From assembly GCA_050330995.1 (NCBI GenBank), contig JBHJHI010000013.1, positions 1 through 64,000 on the forward strand: DNA of 64,000 nucleotides, in the 5' to 3' direction. Positions 35,462 through 43,594 of this stretch are shown here, one piece after another. Below the pieces are notes generated by a model. That model saw only the letters and a program-made list of their open reading frames with translations. It made no database searches and had not been told where the DNA came from. This DNA comes from Thermohalobaculum sp050330995 (GTDB lineage Bacteria; Pseudomonadota; Alphaproteobacteria; Rhodobacterales; Rhodobacteraceae). The first letter of the stretch is position 1. Every line of letters starts with the position of its first letter. Both the position numbers and the translations under genes were made by a program.

Positions 35462-35953
35462 ATGAGCAAGGTCGGCCTCGATGCGACCGATATCCGCATC
35501 CTCGCCGCGCTCCAGAAGCACGGCCCTCTGAGCAAGACGGAGCTCTCCGAGATCGTGAACCTGTCGCCGACGCCGTGCTGGACCCGGCTGAACAGGCTCA
35601 AGGCCGCGGGCTTCATCCGCGGCCACGTCGCCGACATCGCCCTCGACCGGATCGGCGACTTCACGAAGGTCGTCGTGACCGTCTCGCTGGCGCATCATCG
35701 CAAGTCCGACTTCGACCGGTTCGAGGCCCGCGTCCGCAAGTCGAGCGAGATCGTCGAATGCGTCGCGACCGGCGGCGGCATGGATTACGTCCTGAAGATC
35801 GTCACCGCGAACATGGCCGCCTTTCAGGGTCTGATGACTTCGCTACTGGAGGCCGATCTCGGGATCGAGCGCTACATGACCTACATCGTCACCCGCGAGA
35901 TCAAGTCGACGCCCCCCGATCTCGCCGTGCTGACGGCGAAGACCGGCGGTTGA
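35462..35953 (+). CDS. Lrp/AsnC-family transcriptional regulator
   Basis: This is a 163-residue regulator. The N-terminal helix-turn-helix is LSKTELSEIVNLSPTPCWTR with LNRLKAAGFI; the C-terminal RAM/AsnC ligand-binding domain contains ECVATGGGMDYVLKIVT. The start has GGAGGGG upstream. It lies 160 bp before the demethylase-like cluster on the same strand, with a terminator-like hairpin between. It is the likeliest local regulator of that cluster, with an amino acid or similar small ligand; this link is inferred from position. Confidence 0.9.
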   Translation: MSKVGLDATDIRILAALQKHGPLSKTELSEIVNLSPTPCWTRLNRLKAAGFIRGHVADIALDRIGDFTKVVVTVSLAHHRKSDFDRFEARVRKSSEIVECVATGGGMDYVLKIVTANMAAFQGLMTSLLEADLGIERYMTYIVTREIKSTPPDLAVLTAKTGG

Positions 35954-35994
35954 CGGCGGCGGACCGAACGGTCTTCGCGCCGCCCGACAACGGT

Positions 35995-36021
35995 CCGCCC
36001 GGTCTCCCGGGAGCGGCTTTT
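35995..36021 (+). terminator. Intrinsic terminator candidate after the Lrp-type gene
   Basis: A GC stem (CCG plus CCCGG pairing with CCGGG plus CGG, 2-nt bulge, 4-nt loop) is followed directly by CTTTTC. It lies about 40 nt past the regulator stop, implying that the DmdA-like cluster has its own promoter in the remaining ~90 bp. Confidence 0.5.
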
Positions 36022-36113
36022 CGGACCGCGGCCGACCCGCGACCGATGCTATGCGCTCGCGTGTCCCGGACGATCCGGGGCTCGCCGCACGTCGGCGCAG
36101 AAGGGTGGACGAC

Positions 36114-37256
36114 ATGACGCAGTCAGACGACTTCGGGTTCGGCACGCAGATCCGCAAGTCTCTCTATTTCGACGCGACCGTGCGGTGGGGCGCCAAAGCG
36201 TTCTCGGTCTACAATCACATGTACATCCCGCGCGACTTCGGCGATCCGGTGCAGAACTTCTGGAACCTGGTGAACGACGCGATCCTGTGCGACGTGGCCG
36301 TCGAGCGTCAGGTCGAGATCACCGGACCCGACGCGGCCCGCTTCACCCAGATGCTGATCCCGCGCGACCTGTCGAAGATGGCGGTCGGGCAGTGCAAGTA
36401 CGTGCTGATCACCAACGCCGAGGGCGGCATCCTGAACGACCCGATCCTGCTGCGTCTCGGCGAGGACCGCTTCTGGATCTCGGTCGGCGACAGCGACATC
36501 CTGCTCTGGGCGCAGGGGGTGGCGGTGCATTCGGGGATGGACGTCACCATCCGCGAGCCGGACGTCTCGCCGCTGCAGCTGCAGGGCCCGAAGTCGGGCG
36601 AGATCATGCGCGCGCTGTTCGGCGAGGGCATCATGGACCTGCGCTACTACCGGCTGCGCGAGGTCGATCTGGACGGTATCCCGCTGATCGTCTCGCGCAC
36701 CGGCTGGTCGAGCGAGCTCGGCTACGAGCTTTACCTGCGCGACGGGTCGCGCGGCGACGAGCTTTGGGAGAAGATCATGGCCGCGGGCGCGCCCTTCGGG
36801 TTGAGACCCGGCCACACCTCCACGATCCGGCGCATCGAGGGGGGCATGCTGTCCTACCACGCCGACGCGGACATCCACACCAACCCCTTCGAACTCGGGT
36901 TCGACCGGCTCGTGAACCTCGACATGGCGGCCGACTTCATCGGCAAGGCGGCGCTCCGGCGCATCAAGGAAGAGGGCGTCGGCCGCCGGCAGGTAGGCCT
37001 CGTCATCGACGGCGCGCCGCTCGCGGGGCCCAACACGCGCTTCTGGCCGATCCGCCGGGACGGGACGGTGATCGGCAAGGTCACCTCCGCCGTCCACTCG
37101 CCCCGGCTCGGGCGGAACATCGCGCTCGCGATGGTCTCGGCAGAGCATGCCCGCCTCGGCGAGACGGTCGAGGTGGGCACGGGGTCCGGCGAGGCCCGCG
37201 CCACGATCGTGGAGTATCCCTTCTACGACCCGAAGAAGAAACTCGCCGCCGCCTGA
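36114..37256 (+). CDS. GcvT-fold methyltransferase resembling DMSP demethylase DmdA
   Basis: This is a 380-residue folate-dependent aminomethyltransferase-fold protein. DmdA moves a methyl group from DMSP to tetrahydrofolate, leaving methylmercaptopropionate. The pattern of conserved blocks follows what I recall of DmdA more than glycine-cleavage GcvT: KAFSVYNHMY near the N-terminus, DVAVERQVEITGPDAA, PRDLSKMAVGQCKYV, GGILNDPILL, EPDVSPLQLQGPKSGEIM, GWSSELGYELYL and a late AVHSPRLGRNIAL. The cluster partners (acyl-CoA ligase, methanethiol-oxidase-family protein) support the reading. DmdA-like paralogues with other substrates exist, so the exact reaction is not settled. ATG 36114 starts the gene after a weak GGGTGG site. 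Confidence 0.75.
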   Translation: MTQSDDFGFGTQIRKSLYFDATVRWGAKAFSVYNHMYIPRDFGDPVQNFWNLVNDAILCDVAVERQVEITGPDAARFTQMLIPRDLSKMAVGQCKYVLITNAEGGILNDPILLRLGEDRFWISVGDSDILLWAQGVAVHSGMDVTIREPDVSPLQLQGPKSGEIMRALFGEGIMDLRYYRLREVDLDGIPLIVSRTGWSSELGYELYLRDGSRGDELWEKIMAAGAPFGLRPGHTSTIRRIEGGMLSYHADADIHTNPFELGFDRLVNLDMAADFIGKAALRRIKEEGVGRRQVGLVIDGAPLAGPNTRFWPIRRDGTVIGKVTSAVHSPRLGRNIALAMVSAEHARLGETVEVGTGSGEARATIVEYPFYDPKKKLAAA

Positions 37257-37286
37257 GCAGGACCGGCCCGAACGGGGAGCGCGACG

Positions 37287-37745
37287 ATGTCCGACCTTTC
37301 GATCGACCTCGAGTGGCAGCGCGGCGCGCCGCCGTTGCGGGCGGGTGCGTACTCGAACGCGCATGTCGTGCGCTACGGCGACGGGCGCGCGCTGCGGGTG
37401 GACGCCGCCCCGGACTGGGGCGGCGATCCGGCCAACACCAATCCCGAGCAGGCGCTCGCGGCCTCGCTGTCGAGCTGCCACATGATGACCTTCCTGGCCC
37501 TCGCGGCCAAGGCCGGGTGGCCGGTGGCGCGCTATCGCGACCGCGCCGTGGCCCACCTCGGCAAGAACGCCAAAGGCCGGATGGCGGTGGCGCGCATCGA
37601 CCTGCACCCCGTGGTGGACTTCGACGCGGGCTTCGCGATCGACGCGGCCGAACTGGACAAGATGCAGCATCGCGCGCACCGTTACTGCTTCATCGCCAAC
37701 ACGCTCGCCGACGGCGTCGAGATCAGCATCCGGCAGGCCCCATGA
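37287..37745 (+). CDS. OsmC/Ohr-family peroxidase-like protein
   Basis: This is a 152-residue OsmC-fold protein. It has both redox cysteines of the family: the peroxidatic Cys64 in ALAASLSSCHMMTFL and the resolving Cys134 in HRYCFIANTL. Such proteins reduce organic hydroperoxides and some H2O2 using lipoyl or thiol donors. It follows the DmdA-like gene after 30 nt and overlaps the crotonase gene by 4 nt, so it is in the same operon. Methanethiol oxidase releases H2O2, which would explain a peroxidase here; that is an inference. Confidence 0.88.
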   Translation: MSDLSIDLEWQRGAPPLRAGAYSNAHVVRYGDGRALRVDAAPDWGGDPANTNPEQALAASLSSCHMMTFLALAAKAGWPVARYRDRAVAHLGKNAKGRMAVARIDLHPVVDFDAGFAIDAAELDKMQHRAHRYCFIANTLADGVEISIRQAP

Positions 37746-38557
37746 TGGATCACCCCGTGCAAGAGCGCGACCTCCTGCTCCGCGAGCTGGACGACGACGG
37801 CATCCTGCGCCTGACGCTGAACGACGGGGCGCGGCGCAACGCGCTGTCAGAGGCGATGCTGGAGACGCTCGGCGCCGCCTTCGCCGAGGCCGGCGCCGAT
37901 CCGTCGGTGCGCGTGATCGTCCTCGCCGCGAACGGGCCGGCCTTCTGCGCGGGCCACGACCTGAAGGAGATGACCGCCGGGCGTGCCGCGCCGGACGGCG
38001 GCAAGGGCTACTTCGCGACGATCATGGCGCTCTGCTCGGGCGTGATGCAGGCGGTGGTCAACTGCCCGAAACCCGTCATCGCCGAGGTCGAGGGCGTCGC
38101 GACCGCCGCCGGGTGCCAGCTCGTCGCGAGCTGCGACCTCGCCGTCGCCGCCGACACGGCCCGGTTCAGTACGCCGGGCGTGCATATCGGGCTGTTCTGC
38201 TCGACGCCGATGGTGGCGCTCTCGCGCAACGTCGCGGCCAAGCACGCGATGGAGATGCTGCTGACCGGCGACATGATCCCCGCGCGCCGCGCCGCCGAGA
38301 TCGGGCTGGTCAACCGCGCCGTCGCTTCGGACGAGCTGCGGGCGACCACGGACGAGATGGCGCGAAAGATCGCCGCCAAATCCTCCCTGACGCTCGCCAC
38401 GGGCAAGCGCGCCTTCCACGCGCAGCGCGAGATGCCGCTCGCCGACGCCTATGCCTACGCCTCGGAGGTGATGGTCGGGAACATGCTCGCCCTCGACGCC
38501 GAGGAAGGCATCGGCGCGTTCATCGAGAAGCGCGCGCCCCGGTGGCGGGACCGGTGA
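37742..38557 (+). CDS. Enoyl-CoA hydratase/isomerase-family protein (ECHDC3-like)
   Basis: This is a 271-residue crotonase-fold protein. CoA-binding and oxyanion-hole segments are present (PAFCAGHDLKEM and EGVATAAGCQLVASCDLAVA). However, the two catalytic glutamates of true enoyl-CoA hydratases are replaced: Gln126 in AAGCQLV and Gly146 in FSTPGVHIGLFCSTP. That last segment is characteristic of the ECHDC3 subgroup, whose reaction is poorly known. It is therefore not a typical DmdD/AcuH methylthioacryloyl-CoA hydratase despite its neighbours. ATG 37742 overlaps the OsmC stop; ATG 37745 follows immediately. Confidence 0.85.
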   Translation: MMDHPVQERDLLLRELDDDGILRLTLNDGARRNALSEAMLETLGAAFAEAGADPSVRVIVLAANGPAFCAGHDLKEMTAGRAAPDGGKGYFATIMALCSGVMQAVVNCPKPVIAEVEGVATAAGCQLVASCDLAVAADTARFSTPGVHIGLFCSTPMVALSRNVAAKHAMEMLLTGDMIPARRAAEIGLVNRAVASDELRATTDEMARKIAAKSSLTLATGKRAFHAQREMPLADAYAYASEVMVGNMLALDAEEGIGAFIEKRAPRWRDR

Positions 38558-38561
38558 GGCG

Positions 38562-40244
38562 ATGGCGCAGAACCCCTACGATACCGGTCTCGATCGCACG
38601 CCGGCGAACCACCAGCCGCTGACGCCGCTGACCTTCCTGGAGCGGGCGGCGAGCGTCTTCCCCGAGCACACCGCGATCGTCCACGGCGCGCTCAGGCTGA
38701 GCTACGCCGCGTTCTACGCGCGCTCGCGCCGGCTGGCCTCGGCCCTCGCCGGGCTCGGGATCGGGCGCGGCGACACCGTGTCGGTGCTGCTCGCGAACAC
38801 GCCGGCCATGCTGGAATGCCATTACGGCGTGCCGATGAGCGGCGCGGTGCTGCACGCGATCAACACGCGCCTGGATGCCGCGACCGTGGCGTTCCAGCTC
38901 GACCACGCCATGGCCAAGGTGCTGATCGTGGACCGCGAGTTCGCGCCTCTGGCGCGGGCGGCGCTCGCGCGGTCGGGCGCTGCCCCCGTGCTGATCGCCT
39001 ACGACGACCCGGAATTCGACGGCCCGCGCGAGCCGGTCGAGGCGACCGACTACGAGGCGTTCCTCTCGGCGGGCGATCCGGCCTTCGACTGGGCGATGCC
39101 CGACGACGAGTGGGACGCGATCACGATCAACTACACCTCCGGCACCACCGGCGACCCGAAGGGCGTCGTCTACCATCACCGCGGCGCCTATCTGCTCGCG
39201 CAGGGCAACGCGCTGACGACCTCGATGCGCCGGCACGCGGTCTATCTCTGGACCCTGCCGATGTTCCACTGCAACGGCTGGTGCTTCCCCTGGACCCTGT
39301 CGGCGATCGTCGGCACCCACGTCTGCCTGCGCCAGGTCCGGGCCGGGCCGATCTGGAACGCGCTGACCGGCGAGGGCGTGACCCATCTCTGCGGCGCGCC
39401 GGTGGTGATGTCGACGCTGATCTCGGCCCCGGACGCGGTGAAGCGCGATCTCGACCGCACCGTGCAGTTCTTCACCGCCGCCGCGCCCCCGCCCGAGAAG
39501 CTGCTCGCGGACATGCAGGCGGCGGGCTTCGAGGTGACCCACCTCTACGGGCTGACCGAGACCTACGGCCCCGCCGTCGTCAACGACTGGCACGACGGCT
39601 GGTCCGCGCTGCCCCCGGCCGAGCAGGCCGCGCTGAAGGCCCGCCAGGGCGTGCGCTACCTACCGCTCGAAGGGCTCGCCGTGCTCGACCCCGAGACGAT
39701 GGCGCCCGTGCCCCGCGACGGGCGGACCATGGGCGAGGTCATGTTCCGCGGCAACGTCGTGATGAAGGGGTACTTCCGAAACCCGGAGGCGACGCGCAAG
39801 GCGCTCGCCGGCGGCTGGTTCCACTCGGGCGATCTCGCCGTCGTCCATCCCGACGGCTACCTCCAGCTCAAGGACCGCTCGAAGGACATCATCATCTCGG
39901 GCGGCGAGAACATCTCCTCGATCGAGGTCGAGGAGGCGCTGTACAGCCACCCGGCCGTCGACGTCGCCGCCGTGGTCGCCATGCCCCACGAGAAGTGGGG
40001 CGAGACGCCCTGCGCCTTCGTCGAACTCGCCGAGGGCCGACGGGCGGAGGCGGACGAGCTTCGCGCCTGGTGCCGCGAGCGTCTCGCCGCCTACAAGGTG
40101 CCCGGCCGGTTCGTCTTCTCCGCCATCCCGAGGACGTCGACGGGCAAGAACCAGAAGTTCGCCCTGCGCGAGGAGGCGCGGAAGGTCGCGACGGCCGCGC
40201 GCGAGGCCCCCGCGAGCGCCGGCGGGCCGCCGGGCGGGGACTGA
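38562..40244 (+). CDS. AMP-forming acyl-CoA synthetase (possible DmdB role)
   Basis: This is a 560-residue member of the adenylate-forming ligase superfamily, which activates a carboxylic acid with ATP and CoA. The P-loop is YTSGTTGDPKGVVYHHRG and the adenylate-binding motif is HLYGLTETYGP. The hinge region is DRSKDIIISGGENISS, and the C-terminal catalytic Lys lies in RTSTGKNQKF. In the DMSP demethylation pathway this step is methylmercaptopropionate:CoA ligase (DmdB), also an AMP-forming ligase. Assignment to that substrate rests on neighbours only; medium-chain or branched acids are alternatives. It follows the crotonase gene after 4 nt. Confidence 0.85.
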   Translation: MAQNPYDTGLDRTPANHQPLTPLTFLERAASVFPEHTAIVHGALRLSYAAFYARSRRLASALAGLGIGRGDTVSVLLANTPAMLECHYGVPMSGAVLHAINTRLDAATVAFQLDHAMAKVLIVDREFAPLARAALARSGAAPVLIAYDDPEFDGPREPVEATDYEAFLSAGDPAFDWAMPDDEWDAITINYTSGTTGDPKGVVYHHRGAYLLAQGNALTTSMRRHAVYLWTLPMFHCNGWCFPWTLSAIVGTHVCLRQVRAGPIWNALTGEGVTHLCGAPVVMSTLISAPDAVKRDLDRTVQFFTAAAPPPEKLLADMQAAGFEVTHLYGLTETYGPAVVNDWHDGWSALPPAEQAALKARQGVRYLPLEGLAVLDPETMAPVPRDGRTMGEVMFRGNVVMKGYFRNPEATRKALAGGWFHSGDLAVVHPDGYLQLKDRSKDIIISGGENISSIEVEEALYSHPAVDVAAVVAMPHEKWGETPCAFVELAEGRRAEADELRAWCRERLAAYKVPGRFVFSAIPRTSTGKNQKFALREEARKVATAAREAPASAGGPPGGD

Positions 40245-40341
40245 CCGCCGCGCCGGGGAGGGTTCGGACGGATCGGGAAGCCCGGTTTCGAGAAGTCGGC
40301 CACGAAGCCCCGCAGAGGGCGACCCAAGGGAGGAAGACGCC

Positions 40342-41742
40342 ATGAACCTGAGACCCGATCCGACCTTCTATCCCTCGCCGAAGATCGCCATGCAGGCGCC
40401 GGCGGAGACCTGCGCCTTCACCGTGATGCTCAGCCCAGACGGCTCGCGGTCGGACGGCATCGCGGTCGTGGATCTCGACCCCGGGTCCGGGACCTACGGC
40501 CAGATCGTCCATCAGGTGATCGTGCCCAACAAGGGCGACGAGTTCCACCACTTCGGCTGGAACGCCTGCTCGGCGTCGCTGTCGCCGCTCACGGGCCACG
40601 CCTTCCTGGAGCGGCGCTACCTGATCGTCCCCGGCATCCGGTCGAGCCGGATCTACGTGATCGACGTGAAGGAGCCGCGCGAGGCCAAGATCCACAAGAT
40701 CGTCGAGCCCGAGGAGGTGTTCCGCAAGACCGGCTACTCGCGCCCGCACACCATCCACTGCGGCCCCGAGGGCATCTACGTCTCGACCCTCGGCGGCGGC
40801 GGCGCGGACGGCACCGACGGCCCGCCGGGCATCTTCGTCATGGACTGCCAGACCTTCGACGTGATCGGCCGCTACGAGATGGACCGCGGCCGGCAGGACA
40901 AACACTACGATTTCTGGTGGAACCTGCCGCAGGACTACATGGTCAGCTCCGAATGGGGCCTGCCGCCGCAGTTCGAGAACGGCCTCGTGGCCGAGGATCT
41001 GCTCTCCAACAAGTACGGCCACTCGCTGCACTTCTGGGACCTGCGCGCGCGCAAGAACGTGCAGACCGTCGATCTCGGCGCGAACCACCAGATGGCGCTG
41101 GAGGTCCGCCCCGCCCACGATCCGACGCGGTCCTACGGCTTCTGCGGCGTGGTGGTGGACACGACCAACCTGCAGGGCGCGATCTTCACTTGGTGGCGCG
41201 GCGACGACGGCCGCTGGCAGGCGAGGAAGACCATCACGATCGACCCGCGCCCGGAGAAGGCCGAGAACCTGCCGCCCCTGCTGGCGGGCTTCGAGGCCGT
41301 GCCGCCCCTGGTCACCGACATCGACCTCAGCCTCGACGACAAGTACCTCTACGTCGCCTGCTGGGGCCTCGGCGAGATGCACCAGTACGACGTGTCCGAC
41401 CCGATGAACCCGGTGCTCGCCGGCAAGGTGGAGATCGGCGGCATCGCGCGCGGGACCAAGCACCCCAATGGCAAGCCTTTCGCCTACGGCCCGCAGATGG
41501 TCGAGGTCAGCCGCGACGGCAAGCGGGTCTACTGGACCAACTCGCTCTATTCGACCTGGGACGGCCAGTTCTATCCGGGTGACGAAGGCGGCCAGATGGT
41601 GATGGCGCGGGTCGGCGACGAGGGCGGCCTGACGCTGGACCCCGACTTCTACGTCGACTTCCCCGAGGGCTACCGCGCCCACCAGATCCGCCTGGAGGGG
41701 GGCGACTGCTCGACCGACAGCTTCTGCTACCCGTCGGCGTAG
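40342..41742 (+). CDS. Selenium-binding protein/methanethiol oxidase family (SELENBP1/MtoX-like)
   Basis: This is a 466-residue beta-propeller-type protein of the SBP56 family. Characterised members oxidise methanethiol to formaldehyde, H2S and H2O2 with copper. Family blocks are intact: DEFHHFGWNACSASL, SRIYVIDVKEPREAKIHKI, RPHTIHCGPEGIYVSTLG, SLYSTWDGQFYP and the C-terminal GGDCSTDSFCYPS. The conserved His residues in HHFGWNAC and RPHTIHC are candidate metal ligands. No signal peptide is seen at the start, although a periplasmic form is known in Hyphomicrobium. A strong AAGGGAGGAA precedes ATG 40342. It directly abuts the membrane-protein gene at 41743. Confidence 0.92.
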   Translation: MNLRPDPTFYPSPKIAMQAPAETCAFTVMLSPDGSRSDGIAVVDLDPGSGTYGQIVHQVIVPNKGDEFHHFGWNACSASLSPLTGHAFLERRYLIVPGIRSSRIYVIDVKEPREAKIHKIVEPEEVFRKTGYSRPHTIHCGPEGIYVSTLGGGGADGTDGPPGIFVMDCQTFDVIGRYEMDRGRQDKHYDFWWNLPQDYMVSSEWGLPPQFENGLVAEDLLSNKYGHSLHFWDLRARKNVQTVDLGANHQMALEVRPAHDPTRSYGFCGVVVDTTNLQGAIFTWWRGDDGRWQARKTITIDPRPEKAENLPPLLAGFEAVPPLVTDIDLSLDDKYLYVACWGLGEMHQYDVSDPMNPVLAGKVEIGGIARGTKHPNGKPFAYGPQMVEVSRDGKRVYWTNSLYSTWDGQFYPGDEGGQMVMARVGDEGGLTLDPDFYVDFPEGYRAHQIRLEGGDCSTDSFCYPSA

Positions 41743-42414
41743 ATGACCGAAGAGGCGATCCCGGCGGCGGCCCTCTGGGGGGCCGTCGTCCTGTCCGGCC
41801 TCTACCACGGGCTCAATCCCGGCATGGGATGGCCGCTGGCGGTCTCCGCCGCGCTGATGGAGCGGCGACGCTCGGCCCTGCCCCGGGCGCTCGGCCTGCT
41901 CGCAGTCGGGCACCTCCTGTCGATGGCGGCGATCCTGCTGCCCTTCTCGCTGATGGTCGCGCTCGTCGCCTGGGACGCGCAGATCCGCGCCGGGGCCGGG
42001 CTGCTCGTCATCGCCGCGGGCCTCTACCTCCTCTGGAACCGGCGCCATCCGCGTTTCCTGGCGCGGGTCCATCCCGCCCGGCTGACGCTGTGGTCGTTCC
42101 TGGCGGCGTTGGCGCACGGGGCCGGCCTGATGCTGGTGCCGATCTATCTCGGCCTGTGCGCCGTGGCGCCCGACGACGCCGGCCATGAGGCGGCGGCGAC
42201 GCTGATGGGCGGCGACGTCGGGCGCGCCGTCGCGGTGGCCACCCTGCATACGCTCGCCATGACGCTCGCGGGGGGCGCCGTCGCGGTGGCCGTCTATTCC
42301 TGGCTCGGGCTGAAGTTCATCTCGAAGGCGTGGTTCGATCTCGATACCGTCTGGGGTGCGAGCCTGCTGATTTCCGGAATGTTCGGCCTGTATACGTCAA
42401 CTCCCAGCAGTTAG
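41743..42414 (+). CDS. Polytopic membrane protein next to the MtoX-like gene
   Basis: This is a 223-residue protein with about six membrane segments (near residues 10-25, 47-72, 78-95, 112-135, 160-185, 200-215). The N-terminal motif LYHGLNPGMGWPLAV, with His and Asn-Pro in a helix, recalls metal-transporting NicO/HupE-type or urease-accessory membrane proteins, but I cannot assign it. It begins at the base after the stop of the methanethiol-oxidase-family gene, so co-translation is likely. A copper or sulfur transport role for its partner is only a guess. Confidence 0.75.
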   Translation: MTEEAIPAAALWGAVVLSGLYHGLNPGMGWPLAVSAALMERRRSALPRALGLLAVGHLLSMAAILLPFSLMVALVAWDAQIRAGAGLLVIAAGLYLLWNRRHPRFLARVHPARLTLWSFLAALAHGAGLMLVPIYLGLCAVAPDDAGHEAAATLMGGDVGRAVAVATLHTLAMTLAGGAVAVAVYSWLGLKFISKAWFDLDTVWGASLLISGMFGLYTSTPSS

Positions 42415-43594
42415 CGCATTCGAAAGCGCTCGTGTCTCCCGACGCATAAGACGCAAACGATCATGCAGCGGTAGGCGAACTCCCGATTTCATTCGGGAAA
42501 ACGGTCCGCCTCGACCGAGGTACTGTCCGTCCGGGGCATGAGGCGCGGTGAACGGGGCGAGGACTGGTCCGAGCTGCCGGCGGCGAGAAGAAGCCCGGCT
42601 GTCACCGCGTTCCCGTCCCGTCCGCCCATCGCGGGCAAGCCTGTCGAGACGCCGGGGATCGTGCCGCGCGCCTGTACGGACGGCGGACGAAGCGCGTGAC
42701 CTCGGCGGCAGGCGTGCCGTTCCGGGGCAACTGTTCTGCCGAAAGCTGGAGAGTGCGTCGCCCCGCCGCCGCCCTCCGCTCGACCAAGGGCCGCCAACGA
42801 AGCGGCAGCTTCGCTCCAGACGCCGAAGGTCCCCGCCTCCGATGGTGTGCCGAAGACGAAGTCCTCGCCATCCTCGTGCGGCCGTGTTTTCTCCGCGAGC
42901 CGATCCGGCGTCGGGGTCCTCCACGCGCGATCGTCACCGACGGGCGCGCCAGCGATGCGAAGGCGTCGGCGATCCCGCGCCGCCCGGCGCGTCGCTGCCT
43001 CCCCCCCTCAAGCCGGCCGTCGCGCCGGTCCGGGTGCCTTCGCCCTCTGGAGCGCCTACGCGCCGTCGCTCGGCCGCGTGATCCGGGCGTGTGGCCGAGA
43101 CCTCCGGCCTGGGCCGCGGGGAGGCGACGGTGCGTCGGCACCGCCGGGGCGCGCACGCCGCGAGCGCGGGCTCGATATCGGCTCGGCGCGATCGGAATCC
43201 TTGTGCGCCGGGCCATCGGCGGTACTCTACGGTTGTGTGAGTCTGTTGCGTGGGTGAGATGATGCGTTCCACCGGGTTGGTGAGCAGGGCGAGGCGGGCT
43301 CCGCCCGCATCCGTGACGCGCCGTCTGTCGGCGAAGTCCGACCATGACGAGGCGGGGATCGTGGCCGGGAACGCGGCGAAGCGAGACCTCGACCCGGACG
43401 GGGGCGCTCCCCCCGCCACAGCCGAGAATAGTGCCTCCTCCCCTCTGGAGCGCTCCTACGGCCCGGACCCGTTGAGCGATCACGGTCGCATCCCCGGACC
43501 CCGTTCGCGGCACGCGGAGGCGCTCGGGCCTGGAACCACGCCGTTCGAGGGCGCCGACGAGCGCGACCCGTTTCCGACCGTCCGCCCTTTCCCG
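42415..43594. other. Long region without a convincing gene
   Basis: These ~1.2 kb have lower third-position bias than the neighbouring genes, in all frames. The open frames present are Arg/Pro/Ser-rich and look like GC-rich noise. Near the left end is a 6-bp hairpin (TCCCGA/TCGGGA, 42481-42498) that may mark the end of the MtoX cluster. From 43250 the frame of the coiled-coil gene is open, so its N-terminus could extend into the right third of this region. No repeats, tRNA or mobile-element ends were recognised. Confidence 0.5.

Noticed and set aside
36114..37256. Calling this gene the glycine-cleavage T protein (GcvT)
   Set aside because: No gcvH or gcvP is nearby, and the conserved blocks resemble DmdA-type paralogues more than GcvT.
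37742..38557. Calling the crotonase a methylthioacryloyl-CoA hydratase (DmdD)
   Set aside because: Both hydratase glutamates are replaced, and the sequence fits the ECHDC3 subgroup better.
42548..43513. Several 100-300 residue open frames on both strands in the gene-poor region
   Set aside because: They are Arg/Pro/Ser-rich, mutually overlapping, lack good starts and have no recognisable motifs or third-position bias.
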